Assembly (NCBI RefSeq): GCF_035046485.1
Contig: NC_085137.1
Span: forward strand, 458,671,004 to 458,735,003
Length of the DNA: 64,000 nucleotides
Direction: 5' to 3'
From: Aedes albopictus
Lineage: Eukaryota > Arthropoda > Insecta > Diptera > Culicidae
Part shown: piece after piece, positions 1 to 11,480 of the stretch
Layout of the letters: each line of letters starts with the position of its first letter
Position numbering within the stretch: the first letter of the stretch is position 1
Notes under the pieces: generated by a model
What the model was told of the DNA's origin: nothing
Database searches by the model: none
What the model saw: the letters and a program-made list of their open reading frames with translations, nothing else
Made by a program: the position numbers and the translations under genes

Positions 1-222
1 AGAAGTACAGAAGTACAGAAGTACAGAAGTACAGAAGTACAGAAGTACAGAAGTACAGAAGTACAGAAGTACAGAAGTACAGAAGTACAGAAGTACAGAA
101 GTACAGAAGTACAGAAGTACAGAAGTACAGAAGTACAGAAGTACAGAAGTACAGAATTAAAGAAGTACAGAAGTACAGAAGTACAGAAACACAGAAGTAC
201 AGAAATACAGAAATACAGAAAT
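1..222. repeat. 8-bp tandem repeat (AGAAGTAC)n
   Basis: The window opens inside a head-to-tail array of the octamer AGAAGTAC, nearly perfect for about 150 bp. It then decays through variants (AGAATTAA, AGAAACAC, AGAAATAC) into A-rich DNA. About 27 copies are visible and the array is cut by the window edge, so its full length is unknown. There are no spacers, so it is not a CRISPR array. Confidence 0.97.
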
Positions 223-430
223 AAAAAAAATTTAAAAACAAATGAAAATAGATTTGCAATACATTTTGCATAGAAATCGGGCATTGGAATGACAAAAACC
301 TATAGTACTTTATTTACAACCTTTATTTGAAGCTAATTGTGGTCGTTTTAATTAGTCTTCCTTTTCTAATCCAATGATAAGCTTCACATTCGTCTGGAAC
401 CTGGGCAGCTTCCCATTGAAAACGTGATCG
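223..430. other. AT-rich, nothing recognised
   Basis: Low-complexity AT-rich sequence between the octamer array and the first GC-rich island. I see no gene, RNA or element boundary in it. Confidence 0.6.
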
Positions 431-605
431 CTTTTCCCTCAGTGTTCGCGGGTGCCGGCGCGGCGTACCCGCTCACGTTCGACAGTTGTCGCACACACGG
501 CCGGCCGGCCGTCTCAGCTGCGTGTTGTCCCGCGTGATCGCAAATCGCGGCGCACGATCATGCGGGTCGTAAACCGTGCGCGTATCCATCCACTGATTCG
601 AGCTC
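431..605. other. GC-rich island, possible regulatory or 5' UTR sequence
   Basis: A sharp compositional change: GC-rich, CpG-containing unique sequence with GGCCGGCCGGCC near 500, ending abruptly in an A-run. The small frame across it is Arg/Lys-rich only because of composition (CGC codons followed by AAA runs) and has no recognisable domain. The setting resembles the conserved non-coding or promoter islands found elsewhere in the window. Function is inferred only. Confidence 0.35.
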
Positions 606-1070
606 GCAAAAAAAAAGAAAAAAAAAAAACGAAATGCAGTCAATGCGGTACGATGTGCTAGAATTGAATATTTTTGCAACGAAAGACGAACCGTATTTTT
701 TCGAGGAAAGAGCACAAGCAACACAACAATGCTTCATCAACATTAGTTTTCCTAGAAGTTCGTAATTTTAGTCAAAACATTAACTTACAGCTAAACTGGA
801 TGTATTTCCTCATATTTTATGTTTTTTTTATTTTTATCAAAAAACGGAGAAATATTTTCAAAATCGGTTTTCATACACCGTTTTTTACCTGGTGAGAAAT
901 GTTTTTCAGTCATACAGAAACCATTTCAAACAAAATTTGTCTGCATTGGAATCGATTTCGAAAGTGTCCATCCGTTAATTATTAAAAAAAAAAATAAAAA
1001 AATTAAAAAAAAAATAAAATTGAAAAAAATGCGTTTAGTTTTGCCGTTTACATGACCTTTAAAATTTACT
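606..1070. other. A/T-run-rich DNA with a foldback-family remnant
   Basis: Mostly homopolymeric A and T. Roughly 840-950 (ATATTTTCAAAATCGGTTTT, then a GTTTTTCAGT...CAGAAACCATTT block) matches one half of the TTAA-flanked foldback family seen complete at 9178, 17079 and 19758. It is a decayed half element. Confidence 0.5.
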
Positions 1071-2598
1071 TTAACTTTCGTGACAAATCACAGTCTTGCC
1101 ATTTGAGATGCAGATTCATTAGAGATTTGTATGTTTGCTTATCTTGATCCTATCCTTTGTATAATTACAACAATTTTTCAAAATTTAGAGAATATAACAT
1201 TATTATGTTATTTTTTCTTAATTTTTTGCCCTATTTAGTGTATTTGTCTCAAAATAAGCTACACTTCGATCAGCTTACATGTATTGCAAAGTAGTATTAG
1301 TTAAGTTTCGTGGAAAGTTTCTGGTATAATTTTTGCTAGTGTAGGATTAGCATAAGTTAAAATACACAAAAAAAAATAAAAATAAAAAAATAGTATAATT
1401 TTTGAATAATGTTTGGCCGACGTTGTTCTTTTTATTTCTGAAAAATCTTGATATAATCCAAGCATGAATTCTTCAGGAAAATATATTATTGGAAAAGTCT
1501 TTGCAGCTTTGGTAATATATGAAAAAAAAAATTCAGTAAGTGCTGAAAAAAATCCGTAGGACCTTCCTATGTATTTTCTGATGAAATGTACGAACCCTTA
1601 GCTAAATTTGTGAAAGATTTTCAACGCTGCAGGATTTTTTTTTCGATAAATTTTCCAGCAAATTGGCACACAACCAACTAAATCTTTCTATCCAGTTGTT
1701 TCTTTAGAGTTCTCTAAAAGTTCTAGAGGAATGTTTGGCTGAACTCATTTGTTTATAGTAATCCCTTGAGGATTTTTTTTACATTTTTTTTAACTTCAAG
1801 TGTTTTTTGTCGTATGGTATGATTGCATGGAGTTTTTTTTAAAGACACTTTTGGGAACAGACATAAATTCCTAACGAAAAAAAAAATTTACTCTCAACAA
1901 GTTAAAAAAATGTTGTATTTCAGAAAAGAATTTTCAATTTTTTTTTCATAGAGATGTTTCGTATGACTATATTCTCAGTTATCCATTGAGGACCTTGTGA
2001 TTGAGACAGATTAGTTGATGTAAGCTAATGCACTAAGAAGATTGAGTTTTTGACAACTCGAAAGAACTTCTGATGATTATTTCTAGAAGTTTTTATTGTT
2101 TTTTTTCTTTTTTTTTTGATTTTCTGAGAGTTATTTCTTATGATACTTTCTATCAATCTGACAGTATGATATGATTCCCATCTGGAATTTCTCAATGAAA
2201 TTTTTCGAAAATGCTAATACAGCTTTTCTAAAAAAATCTAGCTATTTTGGAATTTCCGCATTACTTAGTCGATTTCTAAGTAAATTTTGAACCTGGCATC
2301 GTTTTCATCCTCCTACTTCGTATCTTTCTAAAGGTTCTGCTTACAAATGGGATGTCCACAAACAAACGTGAGCCAGTTCCACGCAGCCATCCCGCAACAC
2401 TCTGACATCAATATGCACTTTTACGGATGCTGTGGGCGAGCGATTGCATCAACAGGAACATCTACTTCTCTTCTTTGATCTGCATTATGACGCCAATTCT
2501 CATTCAAAGAATACAAGTTCATCAGCTGTTACACACTGAAGATATCTGTTATTCTTCAGTAGACAACACATTTGGTTCCCTATGTCCAAACTCAAGCT
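1071..2598. other. AT-rich desert, no gene seen
   Basis: No splice-consistent coding region, RNA gene or clear repeat boundary. A slightly more GC-balanced patch at about 2340-2480 has no convincing reading frame. Confidence 0.6.
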
Positions 2599-2736
2599 CG
2601 AAACATACTGGAAAAACTTGTAATTAGAAGGCACGAAATGTTGCTAATTGACCAATTGAGAGATGAAATTTGTGAAAAAAAATCTCGCGTTCTGGTGGGA
2701 TTCGAACCCACGACTCCGTATTCGCTAGACCGGCGC
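2599..2736 (-). mobile_element. tRNA-derived SINE, 5'-altered copy
   Basis: Read on the minus strand, this carries a B-box-like GGTTCGAATCC followed by a tail that matches the element at 4196-4362 over about 130 bp (CACAAATTTCATCTCTCAATT and the following bases). Upstream of the anticodon-arm region the two copies part: here the D-arm/A box is replaced by unrelated sequence. This is a SINE copy in opposite orientation to the 4196 copy, not a functional tRNA gene. Confidence 0.75.
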
Positions 2737-4027
2737 ACAGTGATGCGCCTCCATACAAAAGGTGGCGAAAAGTCTTAACATGAATTATATACCTTCACAG
2801 CTTATGAAACTTTGTTATTTATTAGAATTAGTTACCAAGAAGACATTTTGACATCCCATAAGTCACATTGACCACTACATACATGTCTCTTGCCACAAGT
2901 TCCCCGGGGCACCACGAAATGTCCGAAAATTATCTAGCATAGCTTCCGCTATCGATGATCTGTCCAAGTTTCAGCCAGCAGAATACACTATGAGATCAAA
3001 ACATATTTTTTAACTTTACTTAAAACCAGGTTTCTTATAGAACCTAAATGGTTGAAGATACGGTAAGTGTTATGGTCAACATGATATGCTTTGTAGTCGA
3101 TTCCCAGTGATCATTGTACCACAAATAAATTTTTCACTTCAACATCGAGTTCTTAACAAAATTTTCAATCGAATGATATATAAAATGGTGTTGTTTGGTT
3201 AAAATGTCACTGGGCTGTAAGGGTTTGATTTTCCGCGTTTATATATGACCCTAGTGTATTATTTGTAAGTTTTTTGTTCAGCTCGTACGGTTTATATTTT
3301 ACCGAAAATGTTGATGCCATTTTATATTACCCCAGAATAATAAGTCTCCGTACATAAATAATTAAAATATGTCTGTTTTTTATTCGAATTCGGGTCATAT
3401 TGACCCTAGTATACTAATAGAGTTAACGACTGAACGCTGCCTTCATCCGAACTGCATGTACGGCTCCGTCAAACTCTAGGACGTTTGAGCTTGGACGGCT
3501 CAAGTGAATAACACAAAAATGCAATGACATCGTTTTAGCATCACCAATCTCAGCTACAAATGAAAAAAAAAACATTTTAACAGATGCTTTTACCCTGACT
3601 ACAATGATATGCATTCCAAGTCCAGGCACGGACGGTATTATTTTGTACTATTATTGTATCATACTCTATGTTCAAGGGACTCAAAACATATGTTGCGCAA
3701 GTTTGCGCAAGATGACCCATTGATTTTCTGAAAGACGTCATGAAATTCTTCAAAATAAGCATAGCGTGAAATGTGTCCAACTGCGTCCTCATATTTGAAA
3801 ACTCAGTTGAATTTTTTTTCGTTTCCCCATACATTTTACAAAGAAACTAAAAATGCAACACTTTTCAACACATATTTTGTAATGGTGTAAAAAAATCAAT
3901 TTCGGTCCAATCTTTTTGAAACTTTGGTAATAAGCTCTCGAAATATATAGAAATAGTACAAAAATAATACAGGACTCATATCTGAAAGTTGATTTTTTGA
4001 CTTTTCGCCGCCCTCGCATCACTGTGC
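2737..4027. other. AT-rich stretch with a GGGTCA inverted repeat
   Basis: No gene recognised. At 3392-3406 lies GGGTCATATTGACCC, two perfect GGGTCA half-sites inverted with a 3-bp spacer, a nuclear-receptor-like arrangement. The partial repeat GACCCTAGTGTA occurs at about 3247. Both may simply be the ends of a decayed repeat. Confidence 0.4.
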
Positions 4028-4066
4028 GGCGCTTTAACCAACTAAGCCACAGAACAAGTAATGATT
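4028..4066 (-). repeat. 39-bp inverted repeat arm, tRNA-like 5' half
   Basis: Exact reverse complement of 4196-4234. It contains the A-box-like TGGCTTAGTTGG on the minus strand, but the sequence after the D arm (CGCACAGTGATGCG) differs from the sister copy. It is therefore a second tRNA-like 5' half pointing the other way. Confidence 0.85.
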
Positions 4067-4195
4067 CTGCGGAATAGAAAGCCAAACTGACTCCGAAACC
4101 GCACCGTGAACACTCCTATTTCACAAACTCATCTCTCTTTCGGCTTAAGTTAGATGTCAATCCACAACACACTCCTGTTTGTGCCCACTAACAAC

Positions 4196-4362
4196 AATCA
4201 TTACTTGTTCTGTGGCTTAGTTGGTTAAAGCGCCGGTCTAGCGAATACGGATTCGTGGGTTCGAATCCAACCAGAACGCGATTTTTTTCACAAATTTCAT
4301 CTCTCAATTTGTCAATTAGCAACATTTCGTGTCTTCTAATTACAAGTTTTTCCAGTATGTTT
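4196..4362 (+). mobile_element. tRNA-derived SINE
   Basis: The 5' 75 bp read as a tRNA-like head: A box TGGCTTAGTTGG and B box GGTTCGAATCC. The terminal segments GTTCTG and CAGAAC can pair as an acceptor stem. A unique tail beginning TTTTTTTCACAAATTTCATC follows and is shared with 2599-2736. The anticodon stem pairs poorly, so a SINE or tRNA pseudogene is preferred over a working tRNA gene. The first 39 bp are mirrored at 4028-4066. Confidence 0.8.
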
Positions 4363-5010
4363 CAGACATACCAGCAAATCTGGTAAAATGCCAGTAAAAT
4401 GGACAATATGTATCATTGTACTCAAGCTCAAAAGACTTCGATTTCTAGCCCACTGTGCAGAATGTGCGACACCAGCCAGTCAGCCAGCCGGCTACCCAGC
4501 ACCACACAGGTCGGAAATTCCAAATGCGGTTCGACTTGCTGATCGGTGTTGATCAGTCGGCGACTTCGCTGCGGTGCGTACTCAGAGGGCTCGGAACCAA
4601 CAACCGCTTGTAATCAATAATATTGTCCCCATTTCGGTCGTTTGTCGTTCGTCGTGTCGACTACGAACCAAGACTACAAACGTGCACTGTGCACTTTGGT
4701 GCAGAGCCAGAGTGCAGCGCGTACGAGTCACCTTGTCCGGCTACCACCCCACCAAGCTGAACCCCAAGCTGTTCATGAAGTGATAGTTGTTGTCGTCGTT
4801 GACTTGCTTCAAACTGCAATAATCGGAAGGAAGGAAGGAAGGAAGGTAGTCGTCGATTTTTGCTGCGATATGTGGGAGCAGCGGAAGAGGTTATGGACGC
4901 ATGCGATTAGCACGCGGCACCTACCTACCTAGCTAGCTAGCTAGCTAGTTAGCTACTAATGCGTGCGAGAAGAGAACGCGACGCGACGCAATGCAACTCA
5001 ATGGTGTGGT
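4363..5010. other. GC-rich island with microsatellites, possible promoter/5' UTR
   Basis: Unique, GC-rich sequence with CAGCCAGTCAGCCAGCCGG-type repeats, TCAGTCGG initiator-like sequence near 4554, a (GGAA)n run at 4825-4846 and a CTAG/CTAC run at 4921-4955. Open frames of 69 and 96 codons cross it in different phases, but neither shows a domain or splice context. It looks like non-coding promoter, UTR or enhancer sequence. No product is claimed. Confidence 0.4.
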
Positions 5011-5220
5011 AATTGGTGCCCACTTATTGGCATATTGTCGCTTGGGGCAAACACGAGAGGATAGTGGAATAAGCTCAAGGATTCTCGGTAAATTCTGCGA
5101 GGAATTTGGATTGGCTAATGCGTGATTTGTTGAGATGGTGACTATTGGAGGTGATCAAAAGGGTCTTAGATTAGATATTGGTCTTTTTGACGTTCATTGT
5201 TGGCTGACCAAAAACATATT
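5011..5220. other. short unannotated stretch
   Basis: Ordinary sequence leading to the SINE insertion site; nothing recognised. Confidence 0.6.
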
Positions 5221-5236
5221 CTACCAAATGACGATT

Positions 5237-5514
5237 CCTCTCCTCTTCTTGGCGTAACGTCCTCACTGGGACAAAGCCTGGTTCTCAGCTTAGTGTTCTA
5301 TGAGCACTTCCACAGTTATTAACTGAGAGCTTCCTCTGCCAATGACCATTTTGCATGCGTATATCGTGTGGCAGGCACGAAGATACTCTATGCCCAAGGA
5401 AGTCAAGGAAATTTCCTTTACGAAAAGATCCTGGACTGACCGGGAATCGAACCCGTCACCCTCAGCATGGTCATGCTGAATACCCGTGCGTTTACCGCCT
5501 CGGCTATATGGGCC
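5237..5514 (-). mobile_element. full-length tRNA-derived SINE with 16-bp target duplication
   Basis: On the minus strand the head (CATATAGCCGAGGCGGTAAA and B box GGTTCGATTCC) is tRNA-like. It is followed by a body shared with Feilai-type SINEs (TTAATAACTGTGGAAGTGCT) and a 3' GCCAAGAAGAGG end. The insertion is bounded by a perfect direct repeat, CTACCAAATGACGATT, at 5221-5236 and 5515-5530, so the ends are well defined and the insertion is probably recent. 3' fragments of the same family lie at 33935-34038 and about 41617-41668. Confidence 0.92.
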
Positions 5515-5530
5515 CTACCAAATGACGATT

Positions 5531-5675
5531 AGAAATCTTAAAATTTTTATATTTTTTGTTATTGTGGTCAAGGGGGTATTTTTTTTGGTTTGGTATGATT
5601 ATCAACCATTAGAGGACTTGAAAATAAGTTGAAGTGTAACTCATATTATTTGGCATCACTGGATAAACTGACAAA
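5531..5675. other. short AT-rich stretch
   Basis: Nothing recognised between the SINE and the following MITE-like element. Confidence 0.6.
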
Positions 5676-6383
5676 TCTCGCGTTACATTTGGATAGGGCC
5701 TATCTTAAGAACGTTAACATTGAGAAAAATGGATGCAAACATTTTCCATCACATTTTCTATTCGCATTTCTTAGTTTGAGGATTTTTCAACATGCATTCC
5801 ATTCTGATGACACAAGATTAGATGTACATATCTATGTATCAATAATTAAAATTGCATTAAAATTAATCAAAAAAGTATGCAAATTTATAATAAACAAAGC
5901 GTAGAATTAGATTCTAGTTAAAATACACATTAATGAAAAATTAAAAATAAACATGTTAAGCTATTTTGGAATGTTTCACCCGATGTCGGCCTAATTTTCT
6001 TGGCGTGGTTCGGCCCCCCGAGTGAGTCCGTTGTTGACATCGAGTCAAGGCTCGGCCCTTCTGAGAGAGAGAGAGAATTCTCTCTCTCGGTGCTCGGACC
6101 GGGAGCTATTCGGAAAATTTTCGGTTGTCGGCCCTTTAAACGAGAAGGCCTACCAATGTAAACAAAATTTTACCGTTACTGGCCCATTTGGAGCACGGAC
6201 TTATGAATGATTGGGAAAAAAGCAAAGATAGGCCGTTTTGAAGGTGGGGTTTATTCTGATAAGGTAAGCGATTAGGTGGGTGATCTGTACACAGTAGGTT
6301 ACTGTCGGGGGATGCTATGGAATGGTATCAAAATCGATTTCTTTACATTTAAGGGATAGGCCCTGTTGAAATGTAACGCGAGA
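5676..6383. mobile_element. MITE-like element with TCTCGCGTTACATTT termini
   Basis: TCTCGCGTTACATTTGGATA at the left end is mirrored at 6357-6383 (…GAAATGTAACGCGAGA), giving about 27-bp imperfect terminal inverted repeats around roughly 0.7 kb. There is no transposase. Inside, 6067-6088 is a perfect 22-bp palindrome of GA repeats centred on GAATTC, and the 5990-6200 part is richer in GC and CGGCC words than its surroundings. Target duplications are not clear. Confidence 0.65.
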
Positions 6384-6814
6384 AATAACTGTTACAAAAA
6401 AATAATCGTGTTTTATAGATTCATGATTGTGCGATACGGAAACCCAAAAGTTCACTTGAAAAATTCATAAATCTGATTTAATAAAACTGAGGTATTGAAA
6501 TTTTAATTGTCTAAAATGAAAATGACATAGAAAATATTTATTTTTTTTTTTAATTTATTTTTGATTTTTTTAAAGCTTCAAAAATAAAATAATGCAAAGT
6601 GTACAATTTCGGAACAAAAAAAAACGAACGCAATTAAGTTCCGTGCGGCAAGAAAACGACAAATACCTATTTCTAAGCAAAAAAAAAACAAAATCCAGAT
6701 CAACACCGTCACGTGTCTCAGTTTGGCCTTTTTCTCCTAAATAAACCAAAAAAAAAAACAAATAAATGGGAGAAAAAAAAACATATTTCGGAAAACTTCA
6801 TTTAGAAATGCCAG
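6384..6814. other. AT-rich stretch
   Basis: Long A- and T-runs; no gene or element end seen. Confidence 0.6.
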
Positions 6815-7035
6815 ATAGCTTGGTTTAGTAAATACTTTTCACTTTTAATCTAAAAAATTTCTCGTTTTACCCAATATCCCCTATAGTTTAAGAATATTTG
6901 AGAATTTCCGAAAAATTGAACAAAAATCATGCAAAGTCGTTCAAAATCGTACCACATAATGTTGAAAACCGAAACTGATCGTCTCTTGTCCATCACATTC
7001 AGTGGTGATGTCTCATTTGGCCCATTCTCCCCCAA
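6815..7035 (+). repeat. dispersed repeat, copy A
   Basis: Similar in order and wording to 7567-7752. Shared words include GAATATTTGAGAATTTC, ACATGCAAAG, AAACTGATCGTCTC and CATCACATTCAGTG. The two direct copies are about 0.75 kb apart. The pogo-like MITE abuts the end of copy A. Nature of the parent repeat unknown. Confidence 0.6.
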
Positions 7036-7038
7036 CTG

Positions 7039-7252
7039 CAGGTCGGACTCGATTATCCGGAGGCGGATTCTGACGCTTCATAAGCATATGTCTCGAGAAC
7101 GGAATGATATATGAAGCTGAAATTTTGAGAATTGACAAACTAGTTTTGGTTAACAATCTGTAAAAAAAATCACCTTTGTGTATCATTCCGTTTGCCAGAT
7201 TATATGTTTGGAAAGCTTCAGAACCTTACTCCGGATAATCGAGTCCGACCTG
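7039..7252. mobile_element. pogo/Tigger-like MITE, 214 bp
   Basis: Perfect inverted termini beginning CAGGTCGGACTCGATTATCC at both ends. The CAG start and the CGATTATCCG core are typical of pogo/Tigger-type mariner termini. TA follows the right end (7253-7254); the left flank is TG, consistent with a decayed TA target duplication. It has no coding capacity, so it would depend on a transposase in trans. Confidence 0.85.
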
Positions 7253-7566
7253 TATATGAAAAAACAAATCCTAAATAGGATATGAGCGAAGCACCCTTCT
7301 TCAGCCGATGCCCTCATGTTCGTCGTATTTCAAAATACAGACGATTTCAAGCACGAATTGTTTCCATTCTTCTGTTATCATACATGCTCGCTCCCATACA
7401 AAAAAAAAACTAAACAAATAGCGCTTATTAGCTAAGTTTTCGATAATATTTCGAAAATAGGAGCACTATGCTGAAGATAGGTTCCGTTCCCCTTTATCAA
7501 CCCTAGCTTATCTAAACATGTGGACAAGATGAATATTTCAAAAAACTTCTTAAAGAAAGAACCAAA
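7253..7566. other. AT-rich stretch between repeat copies
   Basis: No gene recognised. Confidence 0.55.
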
Positions 7567-7752
7567 CCGCTTGGTTTACTCAACGCTTTCCACTTTTGAT
7601 GTCACAAAGTGTCTCATTTTGGCCAGGATCCCCTATTATTTGATAATATTTGAGAATTTCGGATGATTTTTTTTACAAAAAAAACATGCAAAGCCAAACT
7701 GATCGTCTCCTGTTCATCACATTCAGTGAGAATGTCTATTTTGTCCTTTGCT
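7567..7752 (+). repeat. dispersed repeat, copy B
   Basis: Direct partner of 6815-7035, diverged by substitutions and small indels, and without the MITE neighbour. Confidence 0.6.
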
Positions 7753-9177
7753 TCCACGGATTGAAAATACTTGAGAAAATTTAATGATAAAAAAGTTGAA
7801 AGCTATTGAAATGTGTCATAAGCTTATGTTGAGATGTTGAAATAATCTCTTGGTGTGTCTGGTGTTGGACAGGTTTAAAGTATATTTTAAATCATATAGT
7901 TCTGGCTCTTCTAAACGAGGTTTTTCGAAATATTTCATTAGTTTTTTATATTGGGTTGACATATTTAAGATTGTTTGGTATACTTAGGAGAAACTGTGCA
8001 AAATGAAGCACTTGCTTGTCTACAGAAACTGAATTGCGTTCGTTTTTTTGTTGAAAAATAAAATGTTTTTTTTTTAATATTTTAACATTAAATTAATTTT
8101 TTCTGTTTTTTCTTAATATTTTTTTTATTCATTGATTCAAAAGATAATGTCGACACTTTATTAATATCAAAATGAGTACAAAATTAATTTTTATTATTGA
8201 AATTTATCGCTGATTTCAGCATTCGATAACATTTTTAAAATGTTTTTGGTTGATCCTTGAGTATTCCAGTTGATAATTTGGACGGATTTGTTTTTGAAAT
8301 TTTGTAATATTTTGCCTAAAAATAAAAAAAAACAATCAAAACCCGATATGAACCAGCCGAGGGCTGAAAATTTCGATAATAAAGAAAAAAATAATAAAAT
8401 CAAGATTGCTGCCATCGGAGTAGTGCTGTTTTCTCAAATCTTTGATCGATCTGTGTAAGAAAACGTGATTTTTGGTCAAATTTACATAAACATGCGGTCA
8501 TGTTGCCAACCGAAGGATATTTTATGATGAGAGACCTTTCTTCACGCATAATAAGAGTTGTTGTGCAACCTAGCAGGGAGGCAGCCTCTGCTGTCTATAA
8601 AACATCTGTGAAATTTAGGTACCATTTTGAAAATGGATTGCATTTTTCGTGTAGTCACGGATAACTAAAAATTGAAAAATAAGCTCGTTTGAAATACTCC
8701 GTGATTTTTCGTAAAACAAACTAGTTAAAATTTCAATAAAAAAAATCGAAAAATAAAACCGAAAAGAGAAAAGCATGTAAAAAAATCCTTAAATTCGATA
8801 TTTTACCGGTTTTGATCATTGTTTGAGTAATCGAAGTTGTGTATTGTTCACAATGTTTGAAAGCTCTACTAGTATTGCATGAAAAAAAAAATTCTGAACC
8901 TTATTTTTGACATTCAGTGAATGCAACGAAGTAATCAAAAATTGCTCAAAAATGATTGTGTTATGTCTTTCATGTCTTCTAACATGTGTCTTGTAAGCAG
9001 AGGCGTACCATGGGCCCACGGCGTCCTTGGCAAGCACCCATATTGGCGCCTAGCTGCAACATATGGCCATTGTTATTTGCCAATTTTTCAAGCTTTCTCA
9101 AATTTTTATTTTGAGAAAAAACTTCTTCAATATTCTTCAAAAGTTTGAAGTGAATTTCTTCAGGATTTTCCCATTGG
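7753..9177. other. AT-rich stretch with a SINE 3' fragment
   Basis: No gene. Bases 8341-8385 (GATATGAACCAGCCGAGGGC then TGAAAATTTCGATAATAAAG) match the 3' end of the SINE tails at 49127-49185 and 43840-43880. The 9000-9060 patch (GGCGTACCATGGGCCC) is GC-balanced but unassigned. Confidence 0.5.
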
Positions 9178-9520
9178 TAAAGGCAAAACCGGAAGCATTT
9201 CCTATTTTTTTTGGTTTTTGATTTTTTAATAAATAACGAAGCAATATTTTCTAAATCGGATTCCGTGCACATGTAGAGTATGGATCAAGGAATCATCTGA
9301 ATTTTTTTTTTGTGGTGGAAAATGTTTTCCATGTTTGCAGAATTTTGTTCAAAAATGGTTTCTGCAAAATCGAAAAACATTCTCCATTACAAAAAAAATC
9401 AGAAGATACCCTTATCCATACTCTACATGTGTACGAAAACTTATTTTGAAAATATTGCTTCGTTATATAATGAAAAATCAAAAACCAAAAAGTATGGAAA
9501 TGCTTCCAGTTTTGCCTTGA
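9178..9520. mobile_element. TTAA-type foldback element, copy 1
   Basis: A near-complete palindrome. The left half runs from AGGCAAAACCGGAAGCATTTCC through AAATAACGAAGCAATATTTT and ACATGTAGAGTATGGATC. The right half is its reverse complement, ending GGAAATGCTTCCAGTTTTGCC. Flanks are TAAA and TTGA, decayed from the TTAA seen in the other two copies. There is no protein; the transcript could fold into a hairpin of about 160 bp. Confidence 0.85.
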
Positions 9521-11480
9521 ATGCTGTTTTTGAAATTTTAGTAATTCTTCTGATTGTGAGATTTCTTAAAAAAAATATAAATTTAACTTTACAAAAAAAT
9601 AAAAAATAAATAAATAAATAAATGGCAAAATAATTATGAAATTTCTGTTACTTATTTCTCAAGAAGCTGATCCAGAATAAACACATGAAAATCATTACTA
9701 TATTTCTATCCAGCTTTCAACATCAACGAGAATTTTTTCAGTTGTTTTTTCAAAAATTTTCTAGAATTTTCCAAAAGTTTTCTAGAATTTTTTTAATTGT
9801 TTAGTATTTTTAAATCGTAGCAAGTTTAATAAGCTTTTTTAGATTATTTTACCGAGTTCGTACCAAAGCTTTATTCTGACGTTTATAAGAAGTTTAAACG
9901 AAATGTGTTCTTTGAACATCTGTTGAAGTTCATTGCCCAAGATAATAGGATTCATGAGGAAAATTTCAAAAATTATTGCAGAAACCGATGCAATCAATTA
10001 TAAATGAATAACTCCAAAAGACAGGAAAACTCACAGTTAATTTATAAGTTCATTTGATCAAAGATTTATTGAGGCCTACAAATTGTCCTCCATTTACGAG
10101 AAAAATATTTGAGAAAACTTGAAACAATTTTAGGGATTTTTAAGAGGGAAATCTCTGAGGGGAACAAGGAAAACCCATTCAATTGATAGAGTTTTATGAA
10201 GTTTATGGCTGATTTGTGAAGTAAAAAGAAGTTAAAAAAAAAAACAAAATAAAAAGAAAATGGTTGCAGTTTTTTTTTAAGTTTTATCTATAATTTTGAA
10301 GTTAAATTTCAGAAGGAACGCCCGGAGCAAACACTGTGAGCCTCAAGAAGCGTCTCTGGTAATAAAACTTATGTAAGCTAAGAGAGTAGGTAACAGAGCT
10401 GCTTCATTTTGGGGCTTTTATTTACCGCAAAATATCTCAAGAAACTCAAAAAGAATCCTTCAAATTAACAAAGAAATTCCTCAGTGAGAATTCTTGTGTT
10501 GGAATTAAAAATAAACCTCCAGATAGAACGACTTTTTTTTTATTTTTTTGTTTGTCTATCTGAGAAAAACTTTTCAAATAGGTTTTGTCAGGATTGGTGC
10601 GTAGGATTGACTCTATATCCGCGATCAGATGGTACACAGTATTCGGTTTCGAAAAATAATAAGGCTGCTGCCCTTGGTGGTGGCGAACCTGACCAACTCC
10701 TTGCTATGGCCCTGCCTGTATAGCAGCATTTCTCAAATTGGTGAGTCTTCAGCTGTTTTTTTGTGGTAGTTTCAGTCCTTAAACAGCTCATTTACTGAGG
10801 ATTGGTAACATTGTCTTTTCATGTTTGTTTGAAATTTTTGAAACAAATTATCTAATGTTTACCAACAAGATTTTTTAAATAAATTGGCCAGAATTCTTGA
10901 ATATTACTGAAACTGATTTGATTAGATACCTCTATCGCAAGACTTTATCTTTTGAAAATGCATCAGCTTCTTACTGTTATGTTCTGTTGATTTTTTTGGA
11001 TCCTGCAGCAATAAGTTTTCATTTAATAATAAAAAAGAAAGCGAAAAATTGAGGATTCCAGAAGTGTTTAAAAATTTTCTTTGAATTCTGAGATTGTTCC
11101 AATCACATTAGTAAGATTTTTTTTATAAAAGTAGATGAGTCACCAAAATCAATGATTATAAAAAATGAATCAGGGCTAGAAAAAGTTGAAGAACTCATGC
11201 TACACGGAACTACCAACAATATTGCCACTTCACATCAACTTGTTTGCTTGCTTAGAAATTTGACACCTTAGAATTTATTATTAAACTGACCAATATTAAG
11301 ATAAGATGATCCAAAAAATCATTTTTTAGAAAAAAAAAATTAAAGAAAAATCACAACTTTTGAACACACACAGGTCAACTGTTAAAAATTTCTTTTTTTT
11401 TAGTTTAAGAGATATCGAATGGTAGTTTTCACGAAAAATACATATGTTAAAAGGGCCAGATTATGTTTAAGTGCAACAAC
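9521..11480. other. AT-rich desert
   Basis: No gene recognised. Contains an AAAT run at 9601-9622. A GC-balanced patch at 10600-10725 (GGCTGCTGCCCTTGGTGGTG) has open frames on both strands but no recognisable protein. It may be an old repeat end. Confidence 0.55.

Noticed and set aside
1..222. Tandem octamers as a CRISPR-like array
   Set aside because: Units are contiguous with no spacers and the window is eukaryotic.
452..661. Small Arg/Lys-rich protein resembling a ribosomal protein
   Set aside because: Basic residues arise from CGC-rich then A-run DNA. There is no family motif, and an overlapping opposite-strand frame is equally open.
4196..4270. Functional tRNA gene
   Set aside because: A and B boxes are present, but the anticodon stem pairs poorly. 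The segment continues into a repeated SINE tail found elsewhere in the window.
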